Under the pieces are notes generated by a model, which saw only the letters and a program-made list of their open reading frames with translations, was not told the origin of the DNA and made no database searches. Positions 36,499 to 48,900 of a DNA stretch of 64,000 bases are shown here, one piece after another. Position numbers and translations under genes: made by a program. Position 1 is the first letter of the stretch. Each line of letters opens with the position of its first letter. Origin of the DNA: Hypericum androsaemum (lineage: Eukaryota > Streptophyta > Magnoliopsida > Malpighiales > Hypericaceae); the NCBI GenBank assembly GCA_963995505.1, contig OZ023197.1:355001-419000 (forward strand). Direction: 5' to 3'.

Positions 36499-36787
36499 TG
36501 TTAGAAATTCAGCAACTAGAGAATAAACCGCGCAAAGAACATGGACGCAAGAGATAACGTGGTTCGGCCTAGTGCCTACATCCACGGAGAGAAAGGAGAA
36601 CTTTTATTGATGAGTTTTCGAGCCACAAAGCCATACAAAAACCTAGGGTAACATATTTTTATATAGAGACAAACTCTTGGTGTACAAGTAACCTATCTAC
36701 GTCGGATTAGGAGTCCAAAACCTAGTCAGAATAGGTATAGGAATAGGAATAGGAAATAAGTCTTTCCTATTTTTCGCCATCCCAACA
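36499..36787 (-). repeat. 3' LTR of nonautonomous Copia copy 1
   Basis: 289 bp; same family as the LTRs at 38179, 43849 and 46055. Contains a TTATATAGAGAC promoter-like block. Confidence 0.9.
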
Positions 36788-36989
36788 ATCTCCACCTTGG
36801 CGAGAAATCATCTCCTGGAAGAACCATGAAGCTTCACCCGAACTTCAACAAACTCTACCTTGACAAAACACCGCCCCATGAAGAACCAAGAGATCTTGCA
36901 AAATCAATCCGACTCCACCGACTCCATCTCGGACCATAGATAACTGCATCAATAAGACCAACTCAACTTTCTCTTCACCTTTTGTTCAA

Positions 36990-38152
36990 TCACTTGGAGC
37001 CAGCCCTCAAACTCGAGCTTCTGAGCTTGCTTGGCCTATTTTCTCCAATCTCCATTGAACCCCAACTAGCAATTCCACCTGCTGAAGCAACCTTGCGACC
37101 AATAGACACGTCCTCTATTTTTTGGTCAGCCCCATGCTTCGCAACCTCGAACTGCTTTTTTGCTGGACCTTCTTGCCTCAAACCAATGCTACATGTCATA
37201 GCATACAAAGGGCAACCTTTTGTTCTACCAAGTAGAACCCTCGACATGTCTCGAACTCTATCATTCGGCCTTGAGTGAGATACCCGATCTGTGCATGGTG
37301 TTAACAACGGCTTCGTATTCCCCATGCAAAACTTACCCAATACCTTTGATGTGCACTTTTCTTTAGACAACCATAGCGGGGCCCAGCTAACAATGCTTTT
37401 CCGAGACAACCATGGCTCCTTGCCAACCATGCCTCCACGAAACAACCATAGCTCACTATCCATGTCTTCACGAATCCCAACTCTACTCAAACCATTCATG
37501 TCAAGCCTTTGCTCCCTCATACGAACCAACCTCATATGACCTGAGCTTTTGCCAACTCCTTCAGACCCATTGATGTGACTCTATCTACAATAATGTGTCT
37601 CACTAACTTGTAGGTATTTTCTTTCACCCTTCATCCCTACCATCACATCCTTCTCCACCTTTATTAACATACCTTTATAACTATCACTGTTATAATCTAA
37701 GGTCCCTAATGAAAAGAGATTACCAGAATATATTGGACTTGACAAGACAGAAAGCCAGTCACCATCCGACCCGTCTGAACATGTGACCATGTTATGAATG
37801 CCGATCCCTTCTCGTTGTCTTGATCCCTAGTTCGTCCTGGATAGTCTCCTTCATGCGCCCATCTCAGCACTTGAAGCCACTTCTATTGAACTTTTTTGAC
37901 TCAGACATGGATCCTCTTCCACAACCCAGCTGGTGGCTCCTCATCATCTGCCAAGCACAAGCGAATCTTTGCTACTGCCTTGACCTCCAACTCTTCTCAC
38001 TCTTGCTCCTCCATCTTCTCAGACTTCTTCTCCGAGAGCGCGATAACCATCCCTTGCTGCACGAGGAGATCCCTGACACGCCTTTGCCATAACCTGAAAT
38101 TCAATGAACCATCGAACTTCACAAGAGCAAACTTCGCGCCGTGATTCGACAT
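36990..38152 (-). pseudogene. Internally deleted gag-pol of nonautonomous Copia copy 1
   Basis: Starts at the minus-strand ATG at 38150-38152 with GAKFALVKFDGSLNFRLWQRR, the gag N-terminus. Most of gag and protease is deleted or frameshifted. An open frame at 36990-37535 holds LWLSKEKCTSKVLGKFCMGN, which resembles the late-RT L.LSQ..Y..KVL.RF.M motif of Copia. This points to an internal deletion that removed integrase and the RT core. Confidence 0.75.
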
Positions 38153-38178
38153 CCTCCAACCTTAGCTTTGATACCAAT

Positions 38179-38462
38179 TGTTATGAAATTCAGCAACCAG
38201 AGAATAAATCGCGCAAAGAACATGGACGTAAGAGATAACGTGGTTCGGACTAGTGCCTACATCCACAGAGAAAAAGGAGAACTTTTATTGATGACTTTTC
38301 GAGCCACAAAGCCATACAAAAATCTAGGGTAACATGTCTTTATATAGAGACAAACCCTTGGTGTACAAGTAACCTATCTAGGTCGGATTAAGAGTCCAAA
38401 ACCTAGTCAGAATAGGAATAGGAATATAAAATAAGTCTTTCCTATTTCTCGCCATCCCAACA
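38179..38462 (-). repeat. 5' LTR of nonautonomous Copia copy 1
   Basis: 284 bp; primer site lies immediately to its left at 38165-38178. Confidence 0.9.
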
Positions 38463-38519
38463 GTTCTAATATACAATTAGAAAGATGATTAGCAACATCC
38501 AAAATTGCCGACTGATATC

Positions 38520-38898
38520 TGTTGGGGTTAGAACAGCAGTTATGCGAAAAAGAACGAAAGAAAGATACACAATATTTGGTGACCCAACTCGTCAATATGA
38601 CTACATCTGGATGCGCTACCAAGCTAAAATTTCTCCACTAGATTTTCTTTCTGTCGCACACGATTACATTGGAGTACATGTGAATTTATAATTTGACTGA
38701 TCCTCAACAGGCTGTAAAGTCATAAACAAACCAAACTGCTTCTATTTGTCAATACCGCCCTTGGACGAGTACGCGTCATTTTGATTTCACTGTATAGCGT
38801 ATGCCAAATCACATGATGTACGCTAGTAGTCGTTGTTGTATAGTCTTCTCTCGATCTAAACACCTCCTGCATAGATCCTCGGACTCCATAACCCAACA
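38520..38898 (-). repeat. Solo LTR of the Copia family found at 8590-11057
   Basis: A 379-bp LTR, TGTTGGGG…ACCCAACA, alone with no internal sequence. The flanking pentamers are ATATC and CTATC (4 of 5). It aligns with 10579-11057, showing shared ends and the GTCAATATGACTAC block. It arose by LTR-LTR recombination (inference). Confidence 0.8.
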
Positions 38899-39782
38899 CT
38901 ATCAATCCATCGGAGAGGAGAATGAGTCAGTCTCCAATGAGACGGGTGGATATATACATACTTCCGAGACACATGAAGCGACCGTTTGTTATATATAGCA
39001 GTTGGTTAATATTAATTTATTTTGTCTATTCTTGTGTACATATGCAACCACCATTAAAAACATTGTCCTTATACGAAGCTTATCGGAGAACTATCCGTCA
39101 ACGCGAGGGCATGTGATGTTGATAGTGCCAACTTCCTATTGCTAGAACTTTAGATAATTAATCTTTTAATAAAATATATGAGATAGAAAAAATGATAAAT
39201 TTCGATCGAATTATATCGAGGTTGTACTTTTAGAAAGATCATCACCGTTAAACAGGGTACTGTTTGGATAGAAAAGACAAAAAATGGAAGCGATACTGTG
39301 GTAAGAAAAGGACTTGTACTCAACAACAACTAACTAACTCCCCCTTTCTTCTCAAAAAAAAAAACTCCCCCTTTGTCAAACCATATAACTAACAAAACCA
39401 CCTCTCTTATGAGAGAGAAAGAGAGGGAGAGAGGGGCTGTGGGGGAGGGGGGCTTACTGGTACGGGCACGGGGACCATAGGACAAACCCACCGTTCAAAG
39501 TCAACCCTTTGTCTATGGTTGAGTTCAACCGAAAATTATACGTACGAAATAATTATACGTATCCTCCCAACTATAGGATAACGACGACCAAATACAATAT
39601 AACTCATATTTCCCCCCTTCATTTTCCCACCTCACTCTCCTCCTCTTTGGCCTCTCTTCCTCTCCACTTGTTATATATGATCTTCTACATATATATATAA
39701 AACTCAAATTTGGATTATCCAAGGTTTAATTTGAGCTAATAATTACAAGGATAATTGGAAGGAGGAGGTAGAAGAAGAGATC
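38899..39782 (+). promoter_or_regulatory. Upstream region of the MYB gene
   Basis: Contains a GA-rich run (39411-39450) and a TATA-like ATATATATATAAAAC at 39688-39702, about 80 bp before the ATG. No other site is claimed. Confidence 0.45.
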
Positions 39783-42233
39783 ATGAGGAAGCCTTGTTGC
39801 GAAAAGCAAGACACGAACAAAGGGGCTTGGTCCAAGCAAGAGGACCAGAAGCTAATTGATTACATTCGTAAACATGGCGAAGGTTGTTGGCGAACTCTTC
39901 CTCAGGCTGCCGGTAATTGTTCTTTTATTTTTTGCAATGAACCCTAGCCGATTCACTCTCTTGGAATAATATTCCGGGTTAGTTGAGTTGTTGGCGAACC
40001 GAGACTCTTTCGTTATAAAGGAGATGACATTAGATCAATTTTAGGTGATACTTGGTGATTAATTTAGGCGATAAATTTTAGGAGTTAATTCTAGGCGTGG
40101 ATATATGTATAGGTGTTACTTCCCATATTTTTCAGTACGCTTAGTGTAATTCTCTTTTTGGAGTAATATAATTTTACCTTTCAAAAAAATAAGATCAAAT
40201 CTACTTGCCTCCATTCATTTTAGTCTGTAAAAAATAATAAAAATATAATTTATCGCACCGATGAACAATTTTTTTCCTATCTAATAATTGTCAATGAAGA
40301 ATTTATAGATTTAAGGTTATTAGTTATTCTTGTTTCTCATTGTGTGATCTGTTGGTTTTGTCATTTGGATTTTGATTAGGTCTGCTTCGATGCGGGAAAA
40401 GCTGTAGACTGAGATGGATAAATTATCTAAGGCCGGACCTTAAAAGAGGAAATTTCGCTGAAGATGAAGAAGACCTAATCATCAAGCTTCATGCACTCTT
40501 AGGAAACAGGTCTGTATCCACTATCCGGTACCATTTTAGCTTATGGGCTTTTTCTATTCCAGAGAAAAATATAGTTTCATTATCTCGAACTTCTTAATTA
40601 AAATAAAATAATTTACGCATCAATTGATTTACGTACTAAATAGTATTTTGATGCCGCCTACTACCACAACCGTGTTGTTATACGCGGGAACACAACATCC
40701 GAACTAAGTACTTGTTGTTCGGTACCCTTCTAATTAATGTATAAACCGAAACACAACAAAGCAAAAGCCAAAACTATTTGGACTAGCAGCATAACACAAT
40801 TTGACAAAAGTCGAGGGTTCAAATCATGACAATGTGCAATTGTTGGTGTAAATAATCTACTTAAAAAAAAGCACAACAAGGCAAATATTTCTAGTAGGAT
40901 ATTTTTTTGGGAAAAGTCCATTTTAGTACCCTGTGGTATCGACCAAAATTACTTTAGTACCCTGTGGTAAAAAACTGATCAATCGAGTCATACTTATTCC
41001 AATTAACATCAAAAAAGGCCTTGGGCAGCTGTCCGGAGCTGCCCGAACCTACCCGAACCCTGCCCAGGCTACGTGGCCAGACACGTCACCAATTTTTGAT
41101 GATGTGGCGCCACGTGGAGAGGAGGAGGAGGCGGGGAGGAGGAGGAGGACGCGGGGAGGAGGAGGCGGGGAGGAGGCGGGGAGGAGGAGGAGGAGGCGGG
41201 GAGGAGGCGGGGAGGAGGAGGCGGAGGAGGAGGAGGAGGAGGAGGAAGGGGGAAGGAGATGAATTCCGGGATTCCGGGTCCTCCGCGTCCTCCTCCTCCT
41301 CCCCGCCTCCTCCTCCTCCTCCTCCCCGCGTTCCCTCCTCCTTCCCCCCTCCTCCTCCTCCTCCTACCCGCCTCCTCCTCCTCCTCCCCGCCTCCTCCTC
41401 CTCTCCACGTGGTGCCACGTCACCAAAAATTGGTGACGTGGCTGGCCACGTAGCCCGGGCAGGGTTCGGGTAGGTTCGGGCAGCTCCGGGCAACTGCCCG
41501 AGGCCCTTTTTGATGTTAATTGGAATAAGTATGACTCGATTGATCAGTTTTTTACCACAGGGTACTAAAGTAATTTTGGTCGATACCACAGGGTACTAAA
41601 GTGGACTTTTTCCTTTTTTTTTGAAGTGGAGTCTAGTAGGATAATTAGCATCGTCAATATGATGAATATAAGTATATCTCCTCATTATGTCCTTTTCTGG
41701 GTAACTATATATGCATGTAAATTAAGCTCGTGTACCCTAAATTAAGTGGCTATATATAGTGTGATTATACTTCTCATTGTAACCATTCTTAATATATTTG
41801 AAACAAATATAGGTGGTCACTTATAGCCGGAAGATTACCCGGAAGAACGGACAATGAAGTGAAGAACTATTGGAATTCGCATCTAAGAAGAAAGCTTATT
41901 AACATGGGAATTGATCCGAGTAACCATCGATTGAACATCAAACTTCCTCGAACAACAATGACGATCGATGAGTCGAAAAACAAGAAATCAACTGAAACGA
42001 GTATGGACAATGAACATGTGTCGGATGCAGGAAGTTGTCTTCAGGAGGATGACGATGAGCCTCGTTCTAATTTGCCTGATCTGAACCTTGACCTTTCTAT
42101 AAGCACTAATATTCCTCCTACCTTAGATAATGTTAATATTGTTGAAGGGAGCCAAGAGGATGAGAAAATTAAGTGCAACGTGTCGAGGGAATTCGAAGTT
42201 GCAGCTTCTCCTACCTTGCTTCTGTTTCAGTGA
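39783..42233 (+). CDS. R2R3-MYB transcription factor, subgroup 4 (repressor type)
   Basis: Exons 39783-39912, 40380-40509 and 41813-42233 give 226 aa. Two 130-nt exons and intron phases 1 and 2 are the classic R2R3-MYB layout. R2 covers about residues 14-64 and R3 67-115. Residues 75-94 fit the bHLH-binding signature [DE]Lx2[RK]x3Lx6Lx3R. The C1 motif [11 protein letters not shown] (115-125) and the C2/EAR motif PDLNLDL (175-181) mark subgroup 4, the MYB3/4/6/7/32 group. Members of that group repress phenylpropanoid and flavonoid genes by recruiting co-repressors; that role is family knowledge. The protein is short after the EAR motif, near AtMYB6/8 size. Intron 2 is 1,303 bp because a Mutator-like element sits in it. 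Confidence 0.93.
40910..41614. mobile_element. Mutator-like MITE inside MYB intron 2, nearly one palindrome
   Basis: Inverted repeats start GGAAAAGTCCATTTTAGTAC; the other end is GGAAAAAGTCCACTTTAGTA on the minus strand. They extend almost to the centre near 41265. The inner arms are a purine tract of GGA/GGGG repeats (41114-41252) and its pyrimidine complement (41278-41402). The target duplication is uncertain because both flanks are T-runs (ATTTTTTTG versus TTTTTTTTG). It is related to the elements at 2428 and 58069. Apparent open frames are translations of the repeat. Confidence 0.85.
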
Positions 42234-43365
42234 TCAGAGTTAAATTGGTGGCGAGCAATTCATTAATTTTAGGGTTGATCGAGCATTTCCATGATTCTGT
42301 GGGGAACCCACATGGGATTTGATTGGATCGTTATTATTTATGATTTCGGACATGGGATGCATTGTAACAAAAGACTTGTAAGATTATTCTTGTACTTCAT
42401 TATTGAAGAAGGCATGAATATTTAGAGTATAATTCAAAATATTTTATTGTAGTTCAGACTCCTCTAACGTATACATGCATGATGGATTTATATTTTGAAT
42501 CCCAAAGTAGGATATGTAGTATTCTTTATTTTTGTTCATTTTAATTTTTCACAGTTTATCGGGCCAAAATTTATGTAAATTTGATATCACAAACATGTTA
42601 TGGAATGATTTTTTTTAATTAGTAAATTTTTATATATTTCTAATAAATTTATAGATCCGGTGTTTGTTGAGCATAAGATCCAAAACAAGTGACGGTAGGA
42701 TAGCTAGAGGAACGAAAATTACTGATATGCAAGTTGTTGAGTTGCAGAAATCTGTGGCCCGCACGAAACTAGATGTATGCAGATCGAAACAAGTCCAACG
42801 AGTAACTGTGACCGTGACAAAATTGAAATTCGAGGTAAATGCATCCGGTTACGTTTTCTTTCTCGAAACCATCTCATATCCAAAAATTTGTCAGAGTCGG
42901 CTATCTGAGTTCGAGTTGGCTAGATCACAAAATGTGACAAAACTTTGTACACCAAGGTTTACCACAGTTCAATTCCAAGGGCCTGTTATCTTCTGCAGAA
43001 GCGTTGCAGAAAGTTGGAGGCCTAGTAGTTCAATTTCTAAGGCGACTTTGTTTAAACTTTGAATATTCAACTCGGTGAATCATTTCAAGTTTATGACCAT
43101 TTTGAAAGTAATTAATCATTTGAACTTTATGGGAAGGATAAAATATTACGTCAAATGATACGAATTTCCAATCCTCGGATCTGCTGCTTGCGAATCTACA
43201 CGGCCCATCTAAATTTAATTACTCAATCTCCTTCCTCTGTGGCAGCTTCTTAGCTTTAATTACGTAATTATAATTTGTGTATATATATTAGCTAGCTAGA
43301 ATGCTTGTCCTTGAAGAAACATATAGATCCAAAATCACGAATCTCGATCTACTCCAACTGGCCAA

Positions 43366-43418
<53 letters not shown>

Positions 43419-43848
43419 AATTTATAATTTATAATTTATAAAATTTGGGCGAGAAAATTAAGTTGGAGGAATGTCAGCTAGGAGAAGAAGGAATCCAAAG
43501 ACTGAAAGGGTTGAATTCAAGTTGTTAGAATGGAATAAATATTATTGGAACAACCGCATCGCTCCTAAATAAAATCTAGTGTTTGTGGAATTGAAAGGGT
43601 TTTAATTGTATTTAAGGAAAACCGGAAAATGACATTCGTTTGATGTGAGGACAACTTGGTATCTAATATTGGAAGAAACAATAAGCTTTCTTGTAAGCTA
43701 GTTTGAAGGTCGGGTGGAGGATTTCGACATCCATGACACCAAATCTTTATTCTTCTTTCAGAACTCTTAAATATTTTTTTCATATTAGTATTTTGACGAG
43801 ACTAGCGATTACAATTTTACAAGAGGAGATTTCAGCTCTTTAGGTTGT
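42234..43848. other. 3' flank of MYB and intergenic sequence
   Basis: Presumed 3' UTR to about 42430, then noncoding. A 132-codon open frame at 42664-43062 has no recognisable domain and is probably spurious, though I cannot exclude a lineage-specific gene. An AT microsatellite lies at 43368-43412. Confidence 0.45.
43368..43443. repeat. (TA)n microsatellite followed by (ATTTATAA)n
   Basis: About 22 TA units, then four copies of an 8-bp TAATTTAT-type unit. Confidence 0.9.
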
Positions 43849-44131
43849 TGTTAAGAATTCAGCAACTAGAGAACAAGATCGCACAAAGAACACGGAACAA
43901 GAGAATTACGTGGTTCGGCCTAATGCCTACGTCCACGGTGAGAAAGGAGAAATTTTATTGATGGATCCGAGTCACAAAAGCTATACAAAACCTTAGGGTA
44001 ACATGTCTTTATATAGAGACAAACCATTGGTGTACAAGTAACCTATCTAGGTCTAATTAGGAGTCCAGAATCTAGTCAGAATAGGAATATGAATAGGAAA
44101 TAAGTCTTTCCTATTTCTCGCCATCCCAACA
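43849..44131 (-). repeat. 3' LTR of nonautonomous Copia copy 2
   Basis: 283 bp, about 98.5% identical by eye to 46055-46337. Confidence 0.93.
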
Positions 44132-44333
44132 ATCTCCACCTTGGCGAGAAATCATCTCGTGGAAGAACCATGAAGCTCCACCCGAACTTCAACAAACTCC
44201 ACCTTGACAAAACACCGCCCCATGAAGAACCATGAGATCTTGCAAAACCAATCCAACTCCACCGACTCCATCTCGGACCATAGATAACCGCATCAATAAG
44301 ACCATCTCAACTTTCTCTTCACCTTTTGTTCAA

Positions 44334-46028
44334 TCACTTGGAGCCAGCCCCCAAACTCGAGCTTCTGAGCTTGCTTGGCCTATTCCCTCCAATCTCCATT
44401 GAACCCCAACTAGCAAGTCCACCTGCTGAAGCAAACTTGTGACCAATAGATGCGCTCTCTATTTTTCGGTCAACCCCATGCTCCGCAACCTCGAACTGCT
44501 TCTCCGCTGGACCTTCTTGCCTCATACCAATGCTACATACCATAGCATACAAAGGGCAACCTTTTGTTCTACCAAGTAGAACCCTTGACATGCCACGAAC
44601 TCCACTGTTCGGCCTTGAGTGAGATACCCGATTCGTCCGTGGTGCTACCAACGGCTTCGCATTCCCCATGCAAAACCTACCCAACACCGTTGACGTGCAC
44701 GTCTCTTTAGACAACCATAGCGGGAACTTGCTAACTTTGTCTCTGCGAATCCCAACTCCACTCAAACCATTCATGTCAAGCTTTCGCTCCATCACACAAG
44801 AGCTTTTCTCCCCTCTATCGGAACCCAACGATGTGACTCCACCTACAACAGTGTTCCCCACTAACCTATAGGTATTCCTAGTATTCCTTTCACCTTTCAT
44901 CACCACCATAGCATCCTTCTCCACCTCCATTAGCCCGCCTACAACATTATAGTTATACCCACTATAATCCAAGGCTCCTAACGAGATCAAATTCCTCTCC
45001 AACTTCGGAACATGCCTAACCCCACACAATTTTCTCTCAACACCATCCTACATCTTGATTTGGATATCACCTATGCCAGCAATTCTACAAGTAGAACCAT
45101 CACCCATAGTCACCATACCTGAATCAACGAACTTGTAGGTGTCGAACCACCCTCTCTTGGGCGTCATGTGGAAAGAGCAAGCGCTATCCAAAATCCAGGA
45201 ATCAGAATGCTTTGGACTTGACAAAACAGAAAGAAGATCACCATCTGACTCGTCCGAATGTGAGGCCACATTCACGGAACCTGATCCTTTTTCCTCGCTA
45301 TCCCGAGTTCTTTTTGGACAATCCTTCTTCACGTGTCCTTTTTCTCTGCACTCGAAGCAATTTCCCTTGAACCTTCTTGACCACGACTTGGATCCCTTCC
45401 TGTCTTTTGCCCCACTACGATCACCATGGCTACCCCTCACAACTAGCCCTTCTGCTTATTCATCGTCAATTTTCCTTCTTTGATGAAACCCTAGCAGAGC
45501 ACTTGTGATATCTTCCAACACCAGGAACTCCTTCCCCCAAGTTAGAGTTGTAACCAAATTTTCGTAGGAGCCAGGTAAAGAATTCAGCAGCAACAATGCC
45601 TTGTCTTCTTCCTCGAACTTCACATCAACCTTTCTCAAGTCGCTCACAAGTTGACTGAAACCATTAATGTGTTGGCTCAAATCCGAGCCCTCCTTCATCT
45701 TGAGCCCGTACAATCTTTGCTTAAGATAAAGCTTGTTCGACAAAGACTTAGACATATACCTTGCTTCCAATTTCTTCCATACCTCAGCTGGTGACTCCTC
45801 ATCCATGACGTGATACATCACATCATCCGCCAAGCACAAGCGAATTGTCGCCACCGCATTGGCCCCCATCTCCTTCCACTATTGCTCCTCCATCTTCTCG
45901 GGCTTCTTCTCCGAGAGCGCGATGACCATCCATTGTTGCACGAGGAGATCCTTGACACGCCTTTGCCATAACCCAAAATTCGAAGAACCATCGAACTTCA
46001 CAAGAGCAAACTTCGCGCCGTCCGTCAT
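44334..46028 (-). pseudogene. gag-protease plus residual RT of nonautonomous Copia copy 2
   Basis: The minus-strand ATG at 46026-46028 begins GAKFALVKFDGSSNFGLWQRR. A UBN2-type gag follows (45456-45869: RYMSKSLSNKLYLKQRLYGL), then a CCHC knuckle CFECREKGHVKKDC and protease WILDSACSFHMTP (45048-45440). The open frame 44334-45029 starts like GAG-pre-integrase (NLISLGALDYSG) and jumps to late-RT sequence (LWLSKETCTSTVLGRFCMGN). Single stops separate these frames. Gag could be supplied in cis, but enzymes would have to come from a full-length relative. Confidence 0.85.
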
Positions 46029-46054
46029 CCTCCAACCCAAGCTCTGATACCAAT

Positions 46055-46337
46055 TGTTAAGAATTCAGCAACTAGAGAACAAGATCGCACAAAGAACACG
46101 GAACAAGAGAATTCCGTGGTTCGGCCTAATGCCTACGTCCACGGTGAGAAAGGAGAAATTTTATTGATGGATCCGAGTCACAAAAGCTATACAAAACCTT
46201 AGGGTAACATGTCTTTATATAGAGACAAACCCTTGGTGTACAAGTAACCTATCTAGGTCCAATTAGGAGTCCAGAATCTAGTCAGAATAGGAATAGGAAT
46301 AGGAAATAAGTCTTTCCTATTTCTCGCCATCCCAACA
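46055..46337 (-). repeat. 5' LTR of nonautonomous Copia copy 2
   Basis: 283 bp, TGTTAAGAATTC…CATCCCAACA. Confidence 0.93.
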
Positions 46338-46342
46338 GTTGT

Positions 46343-47322
46343 AAATAATATATATTACAAAATTTTAACTTAGAAAAACACTTACATTTCTCTATTCACC
46401 CAAATAATGAAGTTTCAAATTTAATTTCTCTTTCTTTCTTGATTAAGAAAATATCTATTGCTGGTTGGTGGCATAGGGTTTAGTAGATAATGATAATAAT
46501 AATAATATTACTAAAGAAAGAAGAAGAAGAATTTGAATTGGTAATCCAGCTATTTAACCTTATTTTGGATATTGTAATATTTTAGTATATGATACGAATC
46601 ATACTTTAGCTGCGGGAGTATTTATATATTTTAATAGAAATTGGTGCAGCTATTGAATCCCAAAAGTCACCGAGTTAGGTTAAAAAGTTGAATTTGCGAA
46701 AGGTCATTTGGCCATTGGTTGTTGAACTAGTTTGAAGATTCAATCCCGTGAATTATAATATGGTGATATGAAAATTTATCTTTACAATATAGTTAAAAAA
46801 TTGAACGACCTTATCTGTAACTAATGAAACAAACAATGTATGGTCGTGACATTAATACAATGTCACCCTAAACCTTCTTTTTAAGAGTTCTTTTAGAGTC
46901 TCATGATGAATACCCACAAAATGCACCAATCACTTACTTTCACCAATAATGGTTCCGCCGAAATAATTATGAGATACATCTTATATGTGACATATTCAGT
47001 TGTGAATCTGGGTCTTCCATAAATCTTTTTCTTCTTCTTTGTGAACATTAAAGGATATATAATAATCCTAATTTTGTTGGCCTCGCATGCAATTCTAAGT
47101 AGAAGGACAACCGGTCAACGATTTATTGGACTACCGTATTTCATCCTCTAGTCCAATTTTCTTTTATATTATCACCAACTTCGCTTCCGAAATTTGAGTG
47201 ACTATTGGTGCTTTAACATATAAAATGTCAAGTCAATTAGTAAAAATAAATTAATAGAACGAACACGGGAAAATTACTTATTTGTTCTCTGTTAGCTACA
47301 TCCTCTTGATTAATTTGCTAAA
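46343..47322. other. Intergenic, no gene seen
   Basis: AT-rich with a short (AAT)n run near 46490-46510. No feature is supported. Confidence 0.5.
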
Positions 47323-47327
47323 AAGAC

Positions 47328-47824
47328 CGATGATTTCAATGGGTGATTATAACATACTATTATCAAAAAATTATAAATTAATTAATATTAAATTAATTAA
47401 CGAACGAATTTGTTAAATTGTAAATATACTTACTTGTTGAAGTACAATATCTTTGGGATCGTAACAAAGGTCTGTCACTGGTCGGTTCTTACTTACGATT
47501 AATTGAAGTAAGAATAATTTTCACGAATTTATCTGTCTCGAAGTTGAATTGAGAATTCAGGGATCAAATTGGTAATTTGACCTATTTTCTGTGTGTCCAG
47601 CCTATGTTGTTTCTCTTCATCTTCTCCTTTTATAAGGAGAATAACCTTCTCCCACATCATCACCCAAAAATGGGTGTCATGACATTTGGACAAGCTACAC
47701 TTAGTAGCTTGTACACACAAGAAGATGAAGTGGCAACAATTGCCACCAACTAGGTGGATGTGGCCCAAATAGGATGTGGACTTGCTACATGGCTCATGAT
47801 CAATTCATGGGTGCAAACCCAATA
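47328..47824 (-). repeat. 3' LTR of the 7.7-kb Copia element
   Basis: 497 bp; its outer base is mutated (C for T) and its inner end reads CCCAATA for CCCAACA. Confidence 0.9.
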
Positions 47825-48900
47825 TTCTCCCACTCACACATAATTGATCAAAATTTTCTATTATCGTGTTTGACAGATATTTCGTGCGACCAGCATACAT
47901 CGAGTGCACGTAGCTAAACTCAAGAGCACATTTCGGCCACTTGAATAATAGCATCTCGATACCTCCAATACATAAAGTATGCCTTACCCTAGGTCTCATC
48001 TCACATTCTTTGTTTTTACATGTGATTTCTGAAATAATCTATTCGTGTTCACTATTGTCTTGCTCTCAACACAATAGGTGCACCTGTGAACTACGAAGCT
48101 TTTTGAATGTGATCGATAAGAAACCTTCTCCCTTAACGATATTTTTTCCATCATGATCCAGCATATTTTTTCAAACAGCCTTGCCAGGTCGAATCAAAAC
48201 CATGACCCTTTTAAAGACTTTCCAAGCTAGCAGCATTGAATCATACTTCTAAAATATAATTAGGATCTTAATGGTAGAATTCCAAACCATAGTTTTTAAA
48301 ATTGGTCTCACACTAGAGAAACTGAAATCACTCAATAATAAATTAATTTTCCATCAATTGATCGTAAAGTACACATGATACAATCCATGTGCTATGGTGT
48401 TCTTTTCCTGTTAAAGGAGAACATATCATTCACAAATAATACCATACTAGAGCATCAGCCTCGATGTTTACAAACAACAGCTTTAGTCTACACAAAGACT
48501 GATCTAGGCTATCAAGACAGAATTATGATAAGTTCCACTTACTTATTACCATTGGATTTCAAATAATCCTATAAGTTTCAAAAAACTTATTTAATGCAGC
48601 ATCTATTACTTGCATCATTATTAATCTTGCGCTTTAACAAGATCCTCTCTTGTAATTAAGCAAGATGGTATTCATATTTTAGAACAGCCACTCGATATTT
48701 AATGATGTTCTAAAACAGCCTCATCCCAGTCAAGAATCAACCTAGTGACTCCCACTAAGGTAAACACCCGTGTGAGTGGGCTAGTTCTCTGTCCGACATG
48801 TATTAGAGTAAATGTTACTCAAATTAACATTCACACCATATGTATTGCTGAAAAAAATATTATATTGAACAACAAATTCTTTACAATATGAGCAAAAATA

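Larger units (their letters stand above)
36499..38462 (-). mobile_element. Short nonautonomous Copia element, copy 1
   Basis: LTRs 36499-36787 and 38179-38462 (TGTTA…CCCAACA) with an exact 5-bp target duplication GTTCT (36494-36498 and 38463-38467). On the minus strand the primer site TTGGTATCAAAGCT follows the 5' LTR directly, matching initiator Met-tRNA. The whole element is only 1,964 bp. It keeps the start of gag and a C-terminal pol scrap and lacks integrase and most RT. It shares LTRs and layout with copy 2 (43849-46337). Confidence 0.92.
43849..46337 (-). mobile_element. Short nonautonomous Copia element, copy 2 (young)
   Basis: LTRs 43849-44131 and 46055-46337 (283 bp each) differ at about four positions. 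The target duplication GTTGT is exact (43844-43848 and 46338-46342). On the minus strand the primer site TTGGTATCAGAGC follows the 5' LTR. The purine tract AAGGTGGAGAT precedes the 3' LTR. Length is 2,489 bp. It encodes gag and protease, then a scrap of late RT; integrase, RT core and RNase H are missing. Confidence 0.95.

Noticed and set aside
41021..41589. Long Arg/Gly/Glu- and Pro/Ser-rich open frames on both strands
   Set aside because: Products of the GGA/CCT repeats in the intronic MITE; they lie within the MYB intron and have no protein character.
42664..43062. 132-codon open frame downstream of the MYB gene
   Set aside because: No recognisable domain, no splice or codon-use support, and AT-rich surroundings; left as noncoding though not disproved.
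43368..43412. Possible origin or matrix-attachment site at the (TA)n run
   Set aside because: A plain microsatellite; nothing else supports a special role.
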